A stretch of 64,000 nt of DNA from Hoplostethus atlanticus (Eukaryota > Chordata > Actinopteri > Trachichthyiformes > Trachichthyidae): the NCBI GenBank assembly GCA_034670405.1, contig JAXDDX010000217.1, forward strand, positions 535,707 to 599,706. Reading direction: 5' to 3'. Position 1 is the first letter of the stretch. Every line of letters starts with the position of its first letter. Of this stretch, positions 1-12,900 are shown piece by piece. The translations under genes and the position numbers were made by a program. A model generated the notes under the pieces. It had not been told where the DNA came from, ran no database searches, and was given only the letters and a program-made list of their open reading frames with translations.

Positions 1-1853
1 AGACAAATCCACCACCAGCATTTATACTCACTATATTCACTCATTTCCTGCGTGCAACGGCCTACTGATTAGTTGCTTAGGGCTATTACAATGAAGAGGG
101 GGACTTTTCATGATTGTGCAAGACTATCACAAGGGTGTGTTTTCTGATCATCCTCCATCTATGAGTCAACAGCCTGAAGTGTTTAAATAAATATGAAGGT
201 GATGCAGTGAAAAGATGGATAAGGGGAGACAAGCTACTTCCATAGCCTGTGGGTCATATTTCTTAGAGTGACTAATAAAGAAAGCATCAGCTGAAAGAAT
301 CTGGTAGAATATGACAGTAACACGCAGCACTTAAAGGCTTAATAGAAACAGGAATGAAATGCTCAAGGTTAAGGTCGGTATGCTCATAAAAAACTATACG
401 TGCCCTGAACGTGAACGTTACTTGTAATAAAGGGGAATGTATTACGCCTCTTGGTCAGTGGGTTTCTACTTGGTACCCTCTTTTCTGTGTACTTTTTGCC
501 TTTTACCTCTCAAGAATTTTCCATGTGCAGCTACCTTTCCTGAGCTCACGGTGCCAAAGAGAAAAGGAGGAGCTGGAAGAGTTGATGTCATGAAGGAATT
601 ATGGCTCATTCAGATTCCAAGCGTAGATCCAACTCACACGACGTTCAGTGCTCCACACAACGTTAAACTATACGTCTCACCATCGGGCCTTTCCAGCCCC
701 TAGTCCCCAACATGCCCATGTATGGTTACACTGAACCATATAGGCCCATAAAACTGTCAAGAAAACATATAATGCTACTTTAGTGCATTTTTATTGCCTT
801 TTTGTCATTTATGTTTTACAATAATTTAAGACTTTCTCATAGCCGCAGTCAATTTAGTGGATAAAGTGCACACCCCAGACAGTAAGACCTGTGAGGACTT
901 GCAACAGAGTGAATAATATCCAAGTTTCTGATTTAGGACTATTGAAGCGTCCTGGTTGCACGTCCCCCCAGGTGGCGCTGTTCTCCAAGAAGTCATGCCG
1001 AATGGTGCCTTGTTATTCTGCGCTGCATGGAGGGGATTTAACAGACTCATTCCTCATAGAAACCTTTCAAACAACTCCAAACGGTCCCGGCCCGGTCACA
1101 TTCATTCACACACACATCAACATAAGGTAAACTTCACACCAGTATCCCTCATCGCCCTTTCTCTTTTCTCCAAAACCTCCCCTCCTTAGCTTCCTGTCAG
1201 CTTGCCCTGAACCCCAGCCAGGGCTTAGGATGCCCCGCAACTGATGGTGTTGGGGGGCTATCTACCATTTTTACTCTTTCTCTGTTACCAAGTTATTTTG
1301 TTGAAATACTACGTGTATATTTCTGGTGTCACAATAATCCAGGACCCGAATCCTGTCACCACTACTCAAACAGGTTCAAAGCAGAGAAGTTCTTCCTAAC
1401 AGCAGGTAGCTACCATGACTGCCAGAGCGATGTTATATCGAGGTGTTAGCAGGAAAGATAGTCATGAACTCATGGGCCTTTAAATCCCTTGAAACTAAGG
1501 TCACTGGACATTTCTCTGAAAATGTGATGAGTTTTTCTATTTTCCTTCAGCCTCTCCATCCTGGATTTAGGTTGTATGATTGCATGGGCGGTGCAACAAA
1601 AAGACAGATGAGACGACACGCAGCATAGCCAAGTTTTTTTTTTGTATAATTTATATTGAAAACATGTTAAAAACTTTAATCTCCCTTTGTAAAACCATAA
1701 CAGTTACCTATGGCCATAATTACAACAGTGTCCCGGTAATCAAATTCCCCTTGTTTCAATATTGCCTTTAATTGGAGCGATGCATCTTAATACCAACCGC
1801 ATAAGGAATAGAATGATACTGAAGATCAAACAGGGTGATCAGAGGAGCTGAGA
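1..1853. other. NFATC4 3' UTR and downstream flank
   Basis: No coding exon is recognisable here. On the minus strand an AATAAA polyadenylation signal (read as TTTATT at 789-794) lies about 1.06 kb past the NFATC4 stop codon, so roughly 780-1853 is probably NFATC4 3' UTR. The short open frames at 411-703 and 826-1189 show no family resemblance and overlap each other on both strands, so they look fortuitous. Confidence 0.4.
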
Positions 1854-4800
1854 TCAGTTTGGCTGGTTGTCCATCTGAGAGCCTGACTGGAAAGATCGGA
1901 TGTCCTCCCCGATGAACTCGGTCACTGTTGTGGGAGAAGAGGAGAAAATCAGACTTCTGTGTCCATGAACCCACATCCATCTCTCTTCCCATGCATTCAT
2001 CCTTCCATCATCCAGCCCTCTGTCCATCAGTCCTTCCTCAAATCCATCCATCCATCTCATACACACAGTGCCAATGATAGTTCTGTAAGGTTGTACTTTG
2101 GTAACCCTTTGCTAGAATTAAAGCGCCATTAAGTAATCTATGACCTTTATCGACCTTTATTATAACACCGATAGACCTTATCTCGTCCTACACAAGTCTC
2201 TGGCATCCCCACGCCCCTCACCCCTCCCGTCCCCTTGAGCTACGGTGGCCTGTACTTGACAATAAGGTCACAATTTCACAACAGAGATGAGTAAGCTAGC
2301 TACTTAGAGCAGAGATCAATTAGGAGAGGTAATAGATCACCATGTAAGCTACTGGAACAATACTACAGCTTTGTGTTTTGTTTTATTGGCTTGAGAACGA
2401 GGCCTTTTGGCTTTTGGAACTGAAACTCTGATATAGCTGATATAGGATTCCCACTTCCTTAGCAGTGGCCATGCAGCAGGACTGTGCAGCATGTGGTGCA
2501 TGGCTATCAATAAAAACTGAAATTGCCAAAGTCACTTAATCAATACCTCTGAGCACAACCATTCATTCAGCCATCTATCCATCTAACCTGTTTACCTTCC
2601 CACTTATCCATCAATACATCCATTCATTTCTTTTCCCTGTCATGTAAGTTTACAAACAAAGTATTACCATGTACCCATAAAGATGAAGCTAGAAAATAAT
2701 CGCATACATGCAACTCACCTTCTTCTAACGTGATGTGATGCATAGAAGCAGAGCTGGTGAACTCCAGGGGGCTCTCCTGGATCTTGGAGCCAGCCTGTGC
2801 CTCCCTCTCCCCCCCCTGTCCCGTCCCCAGCATCCTACCCTGGGGGTCCCAGCCCTCATAGTGGGAGTACGCTGCTGGGTAGAAGTCCTGATAGGGGCTT
2901 GGGTTGGAGGGAGGGGAGGGACACACCTCCTGAGGATAAGCAGAGTACTGGGGGTAAGGGGAGGTGGGCATGGGAGGCAGAGGGGAGGAGGAGATGGGGC
3001 TACCAGCAGGGAACGGGCTGAGAGAGGAGGAGTGGGAGGGAGAAGGTGAGGAGGACAGGTAGGGTGAGTCCAGCCATGGGGAAGGAGAGGGAGAGGGAGG
3101 CTGTTGGGCACGGGGATACAGGGGGGGGAGTAGCTCGGTGAAGCCCAGCTCCAAGTTCTCAAAGCTGGGGTGGCGCTCGGACAGGGCCCCCCTGGATCCA
3201 CCGGGATCCTCCACGGCAGCCTCGGGCTTGGAGCAGTACTCTTCGTGGTAGCCAGGGGCCGGGGGGTATGGGGGGGAGTAGGTGGAGGGGTAGGGGGGCA
3301 GGTGGAAGCCCAGGCTTCGCTCCTCAGCTGTGGGGTCACTTCTCAGGTGGAGGCCCCTCTCCCCCTTGCCAGGACCCCCCATAGGGCACATAGTCCCCCC
3401 CTCCAGGGGCAGGACAGACGGTCGAGACAGCAGGGGGTCCTCCTCTTTGAACATGACTACAGGGAGGAACAGAAACAGTCACTGCACATCCATATATATT
3501 ATCTGTACTCAACGTATTCATCGTCTTGTTTTGTTGACGCAAAATAATGTTGATGTTGAGGCTGTTGTGCAGTGGTCAACAAGGTGCAGTGGTCAAATCG
3601 AGGAGTGCATCCAATCTTCTTCTCTCAGAATCAGACAGTACCGGTTTGGGTGTATGAGTGAGTGTGTGTATTATTGTGTACCTATAGCAGCTCAATAGGT
3701 AGAGCATGGCACTAACACTGCTAGGGTTTGTGGGTTTGATCCCCACTGCGGCCACCCGCACTCTCCAATAAATATCCGAGACAGTAACAACACTCTGAGG
3801 ACCCGACTCTCAGCCCCAATCAGTCGAATGATGAAAGTGAACAAAAACTACCAACAAACAACAACATGGAGAGAGAGACAGCAGTGAAGGAGCTGAGGTC
3901 GGACACTCACTGGGAAGGTACTTGAAACAGTGAGTGCTGCTCCTTTTCCTCTTCCCGTTGGAGACGTAGAGGCAGACGGGCACGGGCCGGCTCACCGACA
4001 GGTCGCTGTAGGCTGGAACCCTCACACACAGCAAACACTGGGAGGAGGGAGGAGGGGTGTGATTGATCGCTTAACACACACATATTGTCAATGCTTGACT
4101 CGTATCCACTGGATTAAAGTTTAATGTGGATTAGAATATAAATGTGGTTCAAGGAATTTCATGTATACTAAAATCATTGTCTTAGCTAGCTAGCTGTCTG
4201 AGCTAACTAGCTGTCTAACTGGCTAGCTGTTCATGCAGAGACTAGTAACTCTTTTGGATTTTTAGATAAGCACGCAATCGGTAAGCCTGTAACAACTTGT
4301 CACACACACAGACACACACACACACACACACACACAAACAATTACCTCATTGCTATTGTCGCGGTCAACATGTGCCTCCTCCTCCCACTGTAACTTGCCA
4401 TCTGATAGATAAGAACATTAATTAGGATTAATGAGTAATAAGTATAATCTAGACGCACAGACACACACTCCTTTAGCCTACACTCATAACACTCATAACA
4501 CTCATGACACTCATAACACTCATGACACTCATAACACTCATAACACTCATAACACTCATGACACTCATAACACTCATGACACTCATGACACTCATAACAC
4601 TCATGACACTCATGACACTCATGACACTCATAACACTCATGACACTCATGACACTCATGACACTCATGACACTCATGACACTCATAACACTCATAACACT
4701 CATTGACACTCATGACACTCATGACACTCATGACACTCATAACACTCATGACACTCATGACACTCATGACACTCATGACACTCATAACACTCATAACACT

Positions 4801-5169
4801 CATTGACACTCATAACACTCATGACACTCATGACACTCATGACACTCATAACACTCATGACACTCATAACACTCATGACACTCATGACACTCATAACACT
4901 CATAATCCCTGTTTTTATGTTTAAATAGTGACAGGGTTTGATATTTCCATGTGTACTGTAACTGTGTCTGTGTCCTTTGTACAATGCTTTAATGTCTCAT
5001 GGCTTGAAGATTTGATCTCCTCTCACCTGTCCCCCTCTCCATGAAGAGTACTCTGGAGATGGGCAGGAAGTTGGTGCCACTCAGCAGTAGCTCCTCCCCT
5101 CCCTCCACAGAACAGGAAGTCAGACTGACTGACTCGATGACCGGCAGCTCCTGGGCCGAACGCTGGGCT

Positions 5170-5201
<32 letters not shown>

Positions 5202-8200
5202 TACAGACAGACAGACAGACAGACAGAGAGACAGACAGAGAGACAGAGAGAAAAAAAATCATGTAAAATGTAAAAATCAACAACAGTTTTTATAGTTTTA
5301 TAGTTTCCCCAGAGTCATATCAGCTGTTAGATAAGTTAAGTCAGCTCAGTGTGCTTTAGGGGGGTAACCTGAAAACTTGACCACATGCCATTTTCTCAGT
5401 CAGATGCAGTTTTGTCTCCCATTTGTGAGCTCTCCATGCATCTAGCCTTCATGAAACTACGTCTGACGAGCCACTCACAGCACTCGATGGGTAAGGAGGC
5501 GACCTGCAGAGCCAGGACCCGGCCAGGAGGGGCTACAGGGGGCGCCAGAGGGAGGTGCGTACGAAACACCAAGCGCACACGAGTGTTCTTCCTGCCGACG
5601 TCCGTCTCCCCTTTCCTCAGCTCGATGTCCGAGTTCCTCAGCTTCAGAATCCCAGCGCAGTCGATGCTGAGACACACAAAGGGGTTTTTAATGTCATGCT
5701 CTGTCCTGCAGGTCTGCATAGAACAACCTCAACTAGAACCAGTAGTCAGGCCCTCCAGTGACGAGGCTACCTGGCTGCAGCAGCCACTAATACTTTGGGA
5801 CTCACAGCGCGGTCATGTTGGTCTCAGGGTTGAGGGGGATATCCAGCAGCTTGGTGCCCGCCTGGACGCTCTCCTGACTGGCAGTGCCCACCATCTTCCC
5901 TGTCACTCTGAGGAGGAGGAGGGAGGAGGAAGGAGGAAGGAGGAAGGTCAACAGTACTAAACAACTCTCAATACAGTTTGTACACACTTTCAGTGAGTGA
6001 ATGGAGGGGAGTGATCAAGAATAATAATATAATTACTACTACTACTATGACTACTACTACTACTACTACCAATAATAATAATAATAATAGTTCCTGTTCA
6101 TCACTGGTCAGTTCAGATATCTGGAGTTCAAATTTTACATTTTCTGCATTTAGCTGAGGCCAATTCCTGGAAGCAACCGGTAGTAAGGAGTCGAAGGGAC
6201 CCAGGCACCGCGCTGCGTCCCGTGTCGAGGTATGTAGAAAGGTTTTTACAGTAATAAAGCGCAGTACCTGTGTATCTGATAGAAAGGATGGGGCCTGATA
6301 GATCGGTCATCAGCTGTCCCAACAAACACCTGAAGGGAGAGAGGCTTCCTGTCTGCGTAGCCACACAGCTGCACAGGGAGACACAGGAACTCTGGTGAGG
6401 CCGACGGCAGTGGTACTCAACACGTTGGTGTTCCAGCGTTAATAAAATAAATGACTCACTTCACTTAGAAATGTCATTTCACGTGTAACATTTATTGTTT
6501 CAACAGACTTTAAAGTTTATACAGTCTGGGGCAATTCTCATTGTGGCAGCAACCATCGTATTATTATATGAACAGAACAGCAGCTCACTGGGCTGTAGAG
6601 AGGAAGACCCTGACGGAGGATCCCATGAGCTACTAACTAACTCAACTTCACCAGCTCAGAGTGCCTCGGATGCTGCTGTGTGTTGCTCTGCATTGTGAAG
6701 AGCACGTCATGTTGTTGGTGTTAACAACCCAGGTGCTGCTCCTTGGTTTGAGCCCTTCAGCCTCAATCACAAAGTGTGGCTGCAATAGAGAAGAGTGTGG
6801 ATTCACCCTCTCTGACCAAATGAAACTCTGGTGTCAGGTTCAGACGCCGCTTCGCTCAGAGGAAGTGATGAATCAAATCTTAAGCGTGAAAGACAAACTG
6901 TCTCCTAAACAGCAGCGAGCGAGGCGCCGTCCAGAGAGCGCTGGACTCACCAACGTTAGATCTGTTTCCTCTCTCGTCCTTTTGGTTTCCTTTGGTGTAA
7001 AGCATCCCAGACCTGCTGGGTTGGTAAACATGAGCGCGCTGTGTGTTTACTGACGTCACGTTACCGGGCCTCTTGGTACTGAAGTTCATATTTTTCAGTT
7101 ACCATTTGGAGTCGACTCATGCAGCTTTAAGAAATTAGTTTTACCTTGAAGTTTTGCTGTTCTGCCAAAATGTGTATTGCCACCAAACAGGTTGAAAACT
7201 ATTGGCCTTATCCACCAGTTGGGGTTGTACCTTGACGATAGGATGTCCCGCTGGTACAGCCTTGACGGCCCCCCTGCTCCCCTCCGTCTCATAGTGGGCT
7301 CTGTGGTGTGGGCGGGGCTGCACCTCAATACGCAGCTCATATTGGTCAAACTGGGACGGCAGCGGCCAATCAAGCGGTGGTAGGGCGTTAGACCTGCAAG
7401 TGTTTTAGCATCAAGTGGATGGAGAAAATTCAAGGTCCAGAATCACTGAGATTGCATCGCGAGGGCAATCTGCACCTGCAGAGGTTTCATACCTGTGGAC
7501 TCACAGTACTGATCCCTTACCAAATATGTCAATATCTACTGTAATGACAAGTCATACTATTTTGTAGGATAGCATTCTTCCTAGCCAGAAACGACATCCA
7601 TATGTTTTCTTGTTCTTTTCTGGGACAAGTATTTTATTTTGAAGTCGGCCAAATGACATCCTGCTACATTGCAACACAGTTCTTAGCTAATGTTGGTGAG
7701 CTTTAAATACCCTTCTTATGAGAAAGTCGCTAGACATAGACATGGGAGGATGGGTGGCCTTGCTCAGGGGCATTTCAAAAGCAAAAACTGTCAGTGCTGC
7801 GGAGTGAAACAGCAACACTATGGAGTTGGAGTTTCAGTCCAAGATTCCTTTGAAAAAAACAACTTGGGCTTTAAAAGAATAGTATCTAACTCAACTTGAC
7901 AGAAATGATATCACTTTTACAGGTGATGATGATAACGAAGATGATCAATAATTTGTCCTTGCCTGAACAGAGGGCTGTGGGCGCTGGCTCGGGTCCTGCC
8001 CCAGCCCAGAGCAGGGGGCACAGACAGGTAGTCCATGCCCAGGGAGGGGGGCTCTCTCCTGGGCTGGTGGGTCTCTGGCAGTGGGCATGGGGAGCTGTGG
8101 CCTGGAGCCTGCTCCTGATCCACCTCCCTGGGAGACAACTGGAAGACAAAACAACATGATCATAACAGACCTGGGTCAAGGGTGGTTGTGGTCACGCAAG

Positions 8201-9309
8201 TACACACCTGCTCCAATGACGTCTTCCTGGTTTTCTGAGGGATGCTGAGCTCACAGCTACTGGGCGGGGCTTGCGACTGAGGGGTGGAGTCACCGCCCTC
8301 AAGGTTGCATCCGTGGAAATCCTCTGAGTAGCTGCCCCTCCGTGAGGTGCAGGGGGAAGCCAGGGGGGAGTTTCTGCGCTTTTTACCCCCCGGAGAGGTG
8401 GGCCTGGAGGAGGGCGAGAGCCCAAAATTGACAGTGGCCTCGTTTAGGTCCTCCTCCTCCACCAGGAGCGAGTCACAGCTGGAGGCGGGGCTGAGCCAGC
8501 CGCGGGAGGAGGGGCTAGAGGCGGGGCTGGGGCTGAGGGAGCCGGGGCCTCCTTCGCGGTAGCAGAAGGGGTCCAGCAGCGGGAGGTAGAGGCGCTCGCG
8601 GTCCCACCCACCACCACCCCCTGTGTCCCAGTAGTTGGAGCCGGCTAGGTCATCTTCAGGGGAGATGGTCGTTATCTGGATGCTGGGGCACTCGACCACA
8701 CGGGACTCTGAGACCTGACAGTGGAGGGAAGATCAAATCAATCAATAATCAATAAAATTACTTTATGTTTACCATTGACCCCAATGATGGATGCAACCAC
8801 AGACACTGTTTCTGGGATGTTTATTCCTATACTGAACTGGGAGGCTTTGAACGGCTGTAATCAATTTCTCATCCATTTTGCAGTCACATCGGTATGGAAA
8901 CAAAGAAGTTCAGATATCTGATTGGCTGGTGATGGATGATGACTGAAAAGTTCAGCTGTGGACAACTTTTGACCGAGTTTCACAGGCTGCTCGGCTCTGT
9001 AGGAAATGAATGGGCTTCTGACTTGTTGGTCATCTTGTCATGTGGGTGCGATCACAACTAAGGATTGTTTTCTTCGGTCCAAATCGTAGTGTTCGTATTA
9101 GCTTGTGTAGGTTCACACTGCCCAAGCATCAGCGAACCAGGGCTTGTCAACCAAAGTAACATAGACTCACAAGTAGCTTGTTTATTGGACAGAGTTTGGA
9201 ACTGTAACTTTACTTTTTTTTAACTTTATGATGAAATACATGAATGAGCATCAGTCCAGACTCCAGTTTACCTTCCAAGCATGAGGAACTGTTGGTCATC
9301 AGATGTCTG

Positions 9310-9348
<39 letters not shown>

Positions 9349-10734
9349 TTATCAATCAATCAACCAATCTATCTTTCCATCCTCATTTTTGCTCTCTTTG
9401 TCTATCTGACCTCTCACCTGTACGGAGCGTGCTGGCAGGCTCTCGTAGGTCCCGCTGAACTCTCTCACCAGGGCCCTTCGAGGGGGCGGGGAATGCATCC
9501 CAGCCCGCTGATTGGCTGAGGGTGGAGGGCTGGGGATGCTGATTGACTGGCCCGCCTGAGTGGCAGCCAGGTGGTTGTCTGTAACCGATGGAAATAATGA
9601 TCAGATCAAGCGCGAGGAAAGAGAAGTAACGCCTACACCAAATAAATGATAGGAGACACCATTTTTCATTTTTCAAGAGATTGCCATTTTCTCTGTTTAA
9701 CGGGAGAAGGACACATTGAACACATTTATAGAGTCGGTGGCAAAAACCGTCCGTTACGTTTTCCTAATATTCACTTTCAATGTGAATTCTAACGAAGTCT
9801 ACCTTTGGCTCACTGATCAAATCTTATGCTACTAGAAACCCCATGCCCAACTCTACTAAGGCTCCATATAAACACGATTTCTGGACTTTCCTTCACGTTC
9901 ATCGCAGTAAACAGTCTCGAGAAAAACTTATTTGGATTTTGTCAAGTGACCATCCAAGCGTGATTGTGGCCTGGAAGGCCACAATCACCACCCCAGCCTT
10001 TCCCCAGGGCGGTGCGGTGGGCCACTACAGTCAGCCTCCACACGGAGCCAAACAGTAGTTAGTTTGTAATGAGAGGGTGGCCAATTGATCATTGGTGCGC
10101 TGCAGGGGCGGCTGGGCACCAGGCAATTTCTGGGCAATGCAGATACACGATTGCAACTGCCAACAAAATTAAGACTCGGGGGTCAAAAAATCTCTCGAAA
10201 AACATTTCCTGGCAAAAACATATTCCTAAATGATTAAAGCTGCAGCGCTGAGGCAACTCCTCGGTTGCTGGATGTTCCACGAGAAGATCATTCAGATGTT
10301 TGCGGACATACCAATGAACGGTCGGGCCACCAACACTGGCTTCTCTGGAGAGCAGCAGTCGCAACCAGTTTCTTGTTTTTATTTTGAGGACCTCATCCAA
10401 AGTTCAAACTCCCAACAGATTTTATCCCGTACCCTTCGTCTAACCGTTCAGGCCTGTAAGCTTCTGGTTATTGGTCTTCATCAGCCTTCATGTTACACAG
10501 TGAGACACCAATTTCCCCCAGATATTGCATCTTTGCAACTATAGATATTGAGACGGGGGAACTAAATCCTCAACGTAGGACTCCAATTAACTTCTCCAGA
10601 GGAGGACGTGCCGAAAAGTGAAATTTCTCAACTAAAGGAAAATATTGCTTCTCCTGTAGTTCACTTTCATGCCTAGGGTGTGGTAATACGCCTGTATGCC
10701 AGTGTGGGCGGGAAACAAATGAAAGGGTGGATGT

Positions 10735-10769
<35 letters not shown>

Positions 10770-11591
10770 ACTGAAAAATGGGGACGGAGGGAGGGAGGTG
10801 TGTATGTGGTGTGTGTTCAGTACACAGAGGTTGAGGTTCCTTCCCAGATGGCAGCTGTTAACTCCACTCACACGCACAGCTGATTAGAACCACATTGAGT
10901 CTGGGCTGCACACACATGCATACACAAATACATACACGCAAATGCCCTCACACACGCATAAACACACGCATACAGTAGGACACACACACACACACAAATA
11001 TTCAAGGATGCGTATCACACACACGCAATAAAAACATACTCGGGCTCGCATGCTTACAGAAACAGGCACGCACCGCACACAAACACACACACGCCAAACA
11101 CAGCACAGCACATGCTACCGCCACACACACACACACACACTGCTTTCGCGCGCGCGCACACGCACACACGCACACACTGTACAGTAAACACAGGCAGTTG
11201 CAGGCCTACAAAAGGATGCACATCGCAGCACATGCAACCGCCACGCACACGCGCACACACGCACAGAATCCAGTTTTCTCGCAGGGGAAGAAAGCATAGC
11301 ATAAGGCTGCCACTATACTGAGGGTCCCGCGTTAGCAGCCACTCCGCACCCCCTGTATCAGTATGTCAGTTCAGTTCCCCACATACTATCCGAGACAGGA
11401 CTCTAACCAAGGTTGCTGCTGGAGTCGAGGCGCAGCAGGGCGCCCTCGGGTTTCTCCCCGGTAACGGAGCCCTCCGGCTCGGCCATGCGCACCGGGGATG
11501 GCCCCTGGATCTGACGCGGCGGGTCCTCCTCAAAGACCAACTTGAACTCGAACTCGCCCTCCTCCCAGCCCGAACCCGGCGCGGCCCCCAT
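1854..11591 (-). CDS. nfatc4: NFATC4, nuclear factor of activated T cells, cytoplasmic 4
   Basis: Calcineurin-regulated transcription factor that moves from cytoplasm to nucleus after calcium signals. Coding exons, in order: 11591-11408, 9578-9418, 8714-8208, 8138-7963, 7393-7231, 6368-6268, 5907-5806, 5666-5479, 5167-5027, 4401-4346, 4037-3911, 3456-2719, 1924-1854. They sum to 2715 nt, an exact reading frame of 904 aa; human NFATC4 is about 902. The start is the ATG at 11591, giving [20 protein letters not shown], close to the human N terminus. The calcineurin-docking PxIxIT motif reads CPSIQIT (about residues 124-130). SP-rich serine blocks and IPQKTRKTS follow. The Rel-homology DNA-binding loop reads [11 protein letters not shown] (about 374-384). 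Exons 5-8 complete that domain and exons 9-11 give the IPT fold with the nuclear signal NGKRKRS. A Pro-rich transactivation exon follows, then a final exon joined as [14 protein letters not shown], the conserved NFAT C-terminal motif. All introns are GT-AG except the one after 7963, which uses a GC donor (CAG|GCAAGG). A long 9-bp minisatellite sits in the intron between 5027 and 4401. Confidence 0.96.
3680..3760 (+). repeat. tRNA-derived SINE head
   Basis: The stretch carries an A-box-like AGCTCAATAGGTAGAGC at about 3689-3705 and a B-box-like GGTTTGATCCCC at about 3733-3744, spaced as in a tRNA gene. The B box has T where tRNA genes have C, and no clean acceptor stem closes it, so this is a degenerate SINE head in an NFATC4 intron and not a working tRNA gene. 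Confidence 0.6.
4303..4335. repeat. (CA)n microsatellite
   Basis: Simple CA dinucleotide tract in the NFATC4 intron just beside the 56-nt exon 4401-4346. Confidence 0.9.
4480..4904. repeat. 9-bp minisatellite, unit (A/G)ACACTCAT
   Basis: About 47 tandem copies of a 9-nt unit that alternates between AACACTCAT and GACACTCAT. A 10-nt variant, CATTGACACT, recurs at 4701 and 4801, exactly 100 bp apart, so part of the array has a higher-order period of 11 units plus 1 nt. Because the unit is a multiple of three and stop-free, it creates long open frames in several frames on both strands. These are not genes. It lies in an NFATC4 intron. Confidence 0.95.
5171..5252. repeat. (ACAG)n microsatellite
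   Basis: Tetranucleotide ACAG repeat, decaying to AGAG, directly upstream on the minus strand of the NFATC4 exon at 5167-5027. It forms part of the pyrimidine-rich tract (CTGT)n before that exon's 3' splice site. Confidence 0.9.
6034..6090. repeat. (ACT)n and (AAT)n microsatellites
   Basis: Adjacent trinucleotide repeats in an NFATC4 intron. No other signal is seen. Confidence 0.85.
9309..9365. repeat. (AATC)n microsatellite
   Basis: Tetranucleotide repeat in the NFATC4 intron between exons 2 and 3. A second AATC array is present at about 14018-14052. Confidence 0.9.
10735..11280. repeat. TG/CA-rich low-complexity block
   Basis: A (TG)n run at 10738-10766 is followed by about 400 bp of interrupted CA repeats, including a CGCGCGCGCA alternating purine-pyrimidine core near 11149-11159. 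It lies in NFATC4 intron 1, a few hundred bases downstream of exon 1. The open frames over it are low-complexity artefacts. Confidence 0.85.
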
Positions 11592-12900
11592 CCCCTCGGC
11601 GAAGACGAGACAGAAAGACGCAGAGATATCTGCCCGCGTCGGATACAGCAGCGATGTCCTTGACGCGCCTCGAAAAAAGACTCAAAGTCCCAAAGATATT
11701 CCCCAAACTGTTGAACGCGTCCTAGGTATGTCTCATTGCGTAAATGCTGCTCCTCTTGGAAGGCTTCAGCGTAACTTCAGCAACTTTTTCACAATGTTCC
11801 CAGACGATGGGGTTCTGGTTGCTCGAATAGTTGTCCGTTTTTTCGAGCTTCATGCCTTGCGGTCCAAAATCCGCGGTGATTTATCAGAAATATATCAGAA
11901 ACACATTTATATCCGCTGTCGGGTCTTTCATTCCAGCTCTCTCGCCATCCTTTCTTCCTCCCCGTTCAAGAAAAAAAAGTTTATCAAATATTTTTGTCGT
12001 CCTTTACCCTTAATTGCCTTTGGGTGGGTTTTCCAGCCCCAGTTGGTCCGTTACTCATTCCCCATAGGACCTTTTGCTTGTCAGTCACGGAATCCCCCTC
12101 CCCAATCCCCCCTCCCCACCACCCCCACCACCACCACCACCATACACACACACTGGAGGTTTCTCTTATTTGATGTCAGTGCTTACATGTATTTCTTATA
12201 CAAGTCAACAATCTCACACCCTCCATAGATGGTGATTCTTTATAATACATCTCGTCCTGCTTCCTCCTGGGTTCTGTCCCATGTACCCTCCAAAGACGTT
12301 TCTGTCAGCGTGATGCCACCATCCTGACCTCAACAACCGCGTGGCCGATACAATATGGTGTTATCATTCTAATCATGAGCCGGACTCACGGTACTGGTAC
12401 TGCAGGCCAACTGGCCATGAGGGCCGTGATGTTAACTGTCAGCCAGTGAATGTAAGAGGGCCTATTTCCTGTGGCGTTGAACATGACAGCCCTCTTTTTG
12501 GCTGTCACGCTTCCTTCTCCTCCCCCTTTTTACTCCCCCCCCTCCTCCTCCTCCTCCTCCTCCAACTCCTTGCTCCTCCTTCTTCAAGTCTTCCAGGCTC
12601 TCCCTCCCTTCCTTCCCCCTCTCTCTTTCACTCTCCCTCCCTCCCTCCTTCGCCTCGAAAGATCTGTTTCTCATTATCCTCTGCAGTCTGCTCTCTGTCT
12701 GAGTCGGGAGACGAAAAACTTAAATAAACACTCTCTCTCTCTCCTCTCTTTCTCAGCCTAGCTCCTTCCTCACCCTGTCTCTCCTCTCTCTCTCTCTCTC
12801 TCTCCCTCTCTCTCTTTCTGCCCTCTTTCCTCCCCCTCCTCCAGTTCTCACAATCATTAGGCTTATGTTATACTAGCGTGTAACAGGGGGCTTGTTTCAC
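11592..12900. promoter_or_regulatory. NFATC4 5' UTR and promoter region
   Basis: This is the sequence upstream of the NFATC4 start codon. It includes a polypyrimidine stretch on the plus strand, (CTC)n and (CT)n at about 12530-12840. A 228-codon plus-strand open frame at 11542-12228 runs antisense through exon 1 and has no recognisable product. No clear TATA box was found, so the promoter call rests on position only. Confidence 0.4.

Noticed and set aside
3688..3744. Possible tRNA gene
   Set aside because: A- and B-box-like blocks are present but the stems do not close and the B box is altered; better explained as a SINE head.
4342..4984. Several long open frames of MSVMSV, HDTHNT and ECYECH type
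   Set aside because: They are translations of the 9-bp minisatellite in different frames and on both strands; the unit length is a multiple of three and has no stop.
5385..5960. 191-codon plus-strand open frame
   Set aside because: Antisense shadow of two NFATC4 Rel-domain exons and the intron between them.
11542..12228. 228-codon plus-strand open frame
   Set aside because: It runs antisense through NFATC4 exon 1 and CT-rich upstream DNA, has no family resemblance and no splice support; the minus-strand exon explains the conservation.
12341..12761. Open frames rich in Ser, Pro and Leu
   Set aside because: Product of CT-rich low-complexity sequence upstream of NFATC4.
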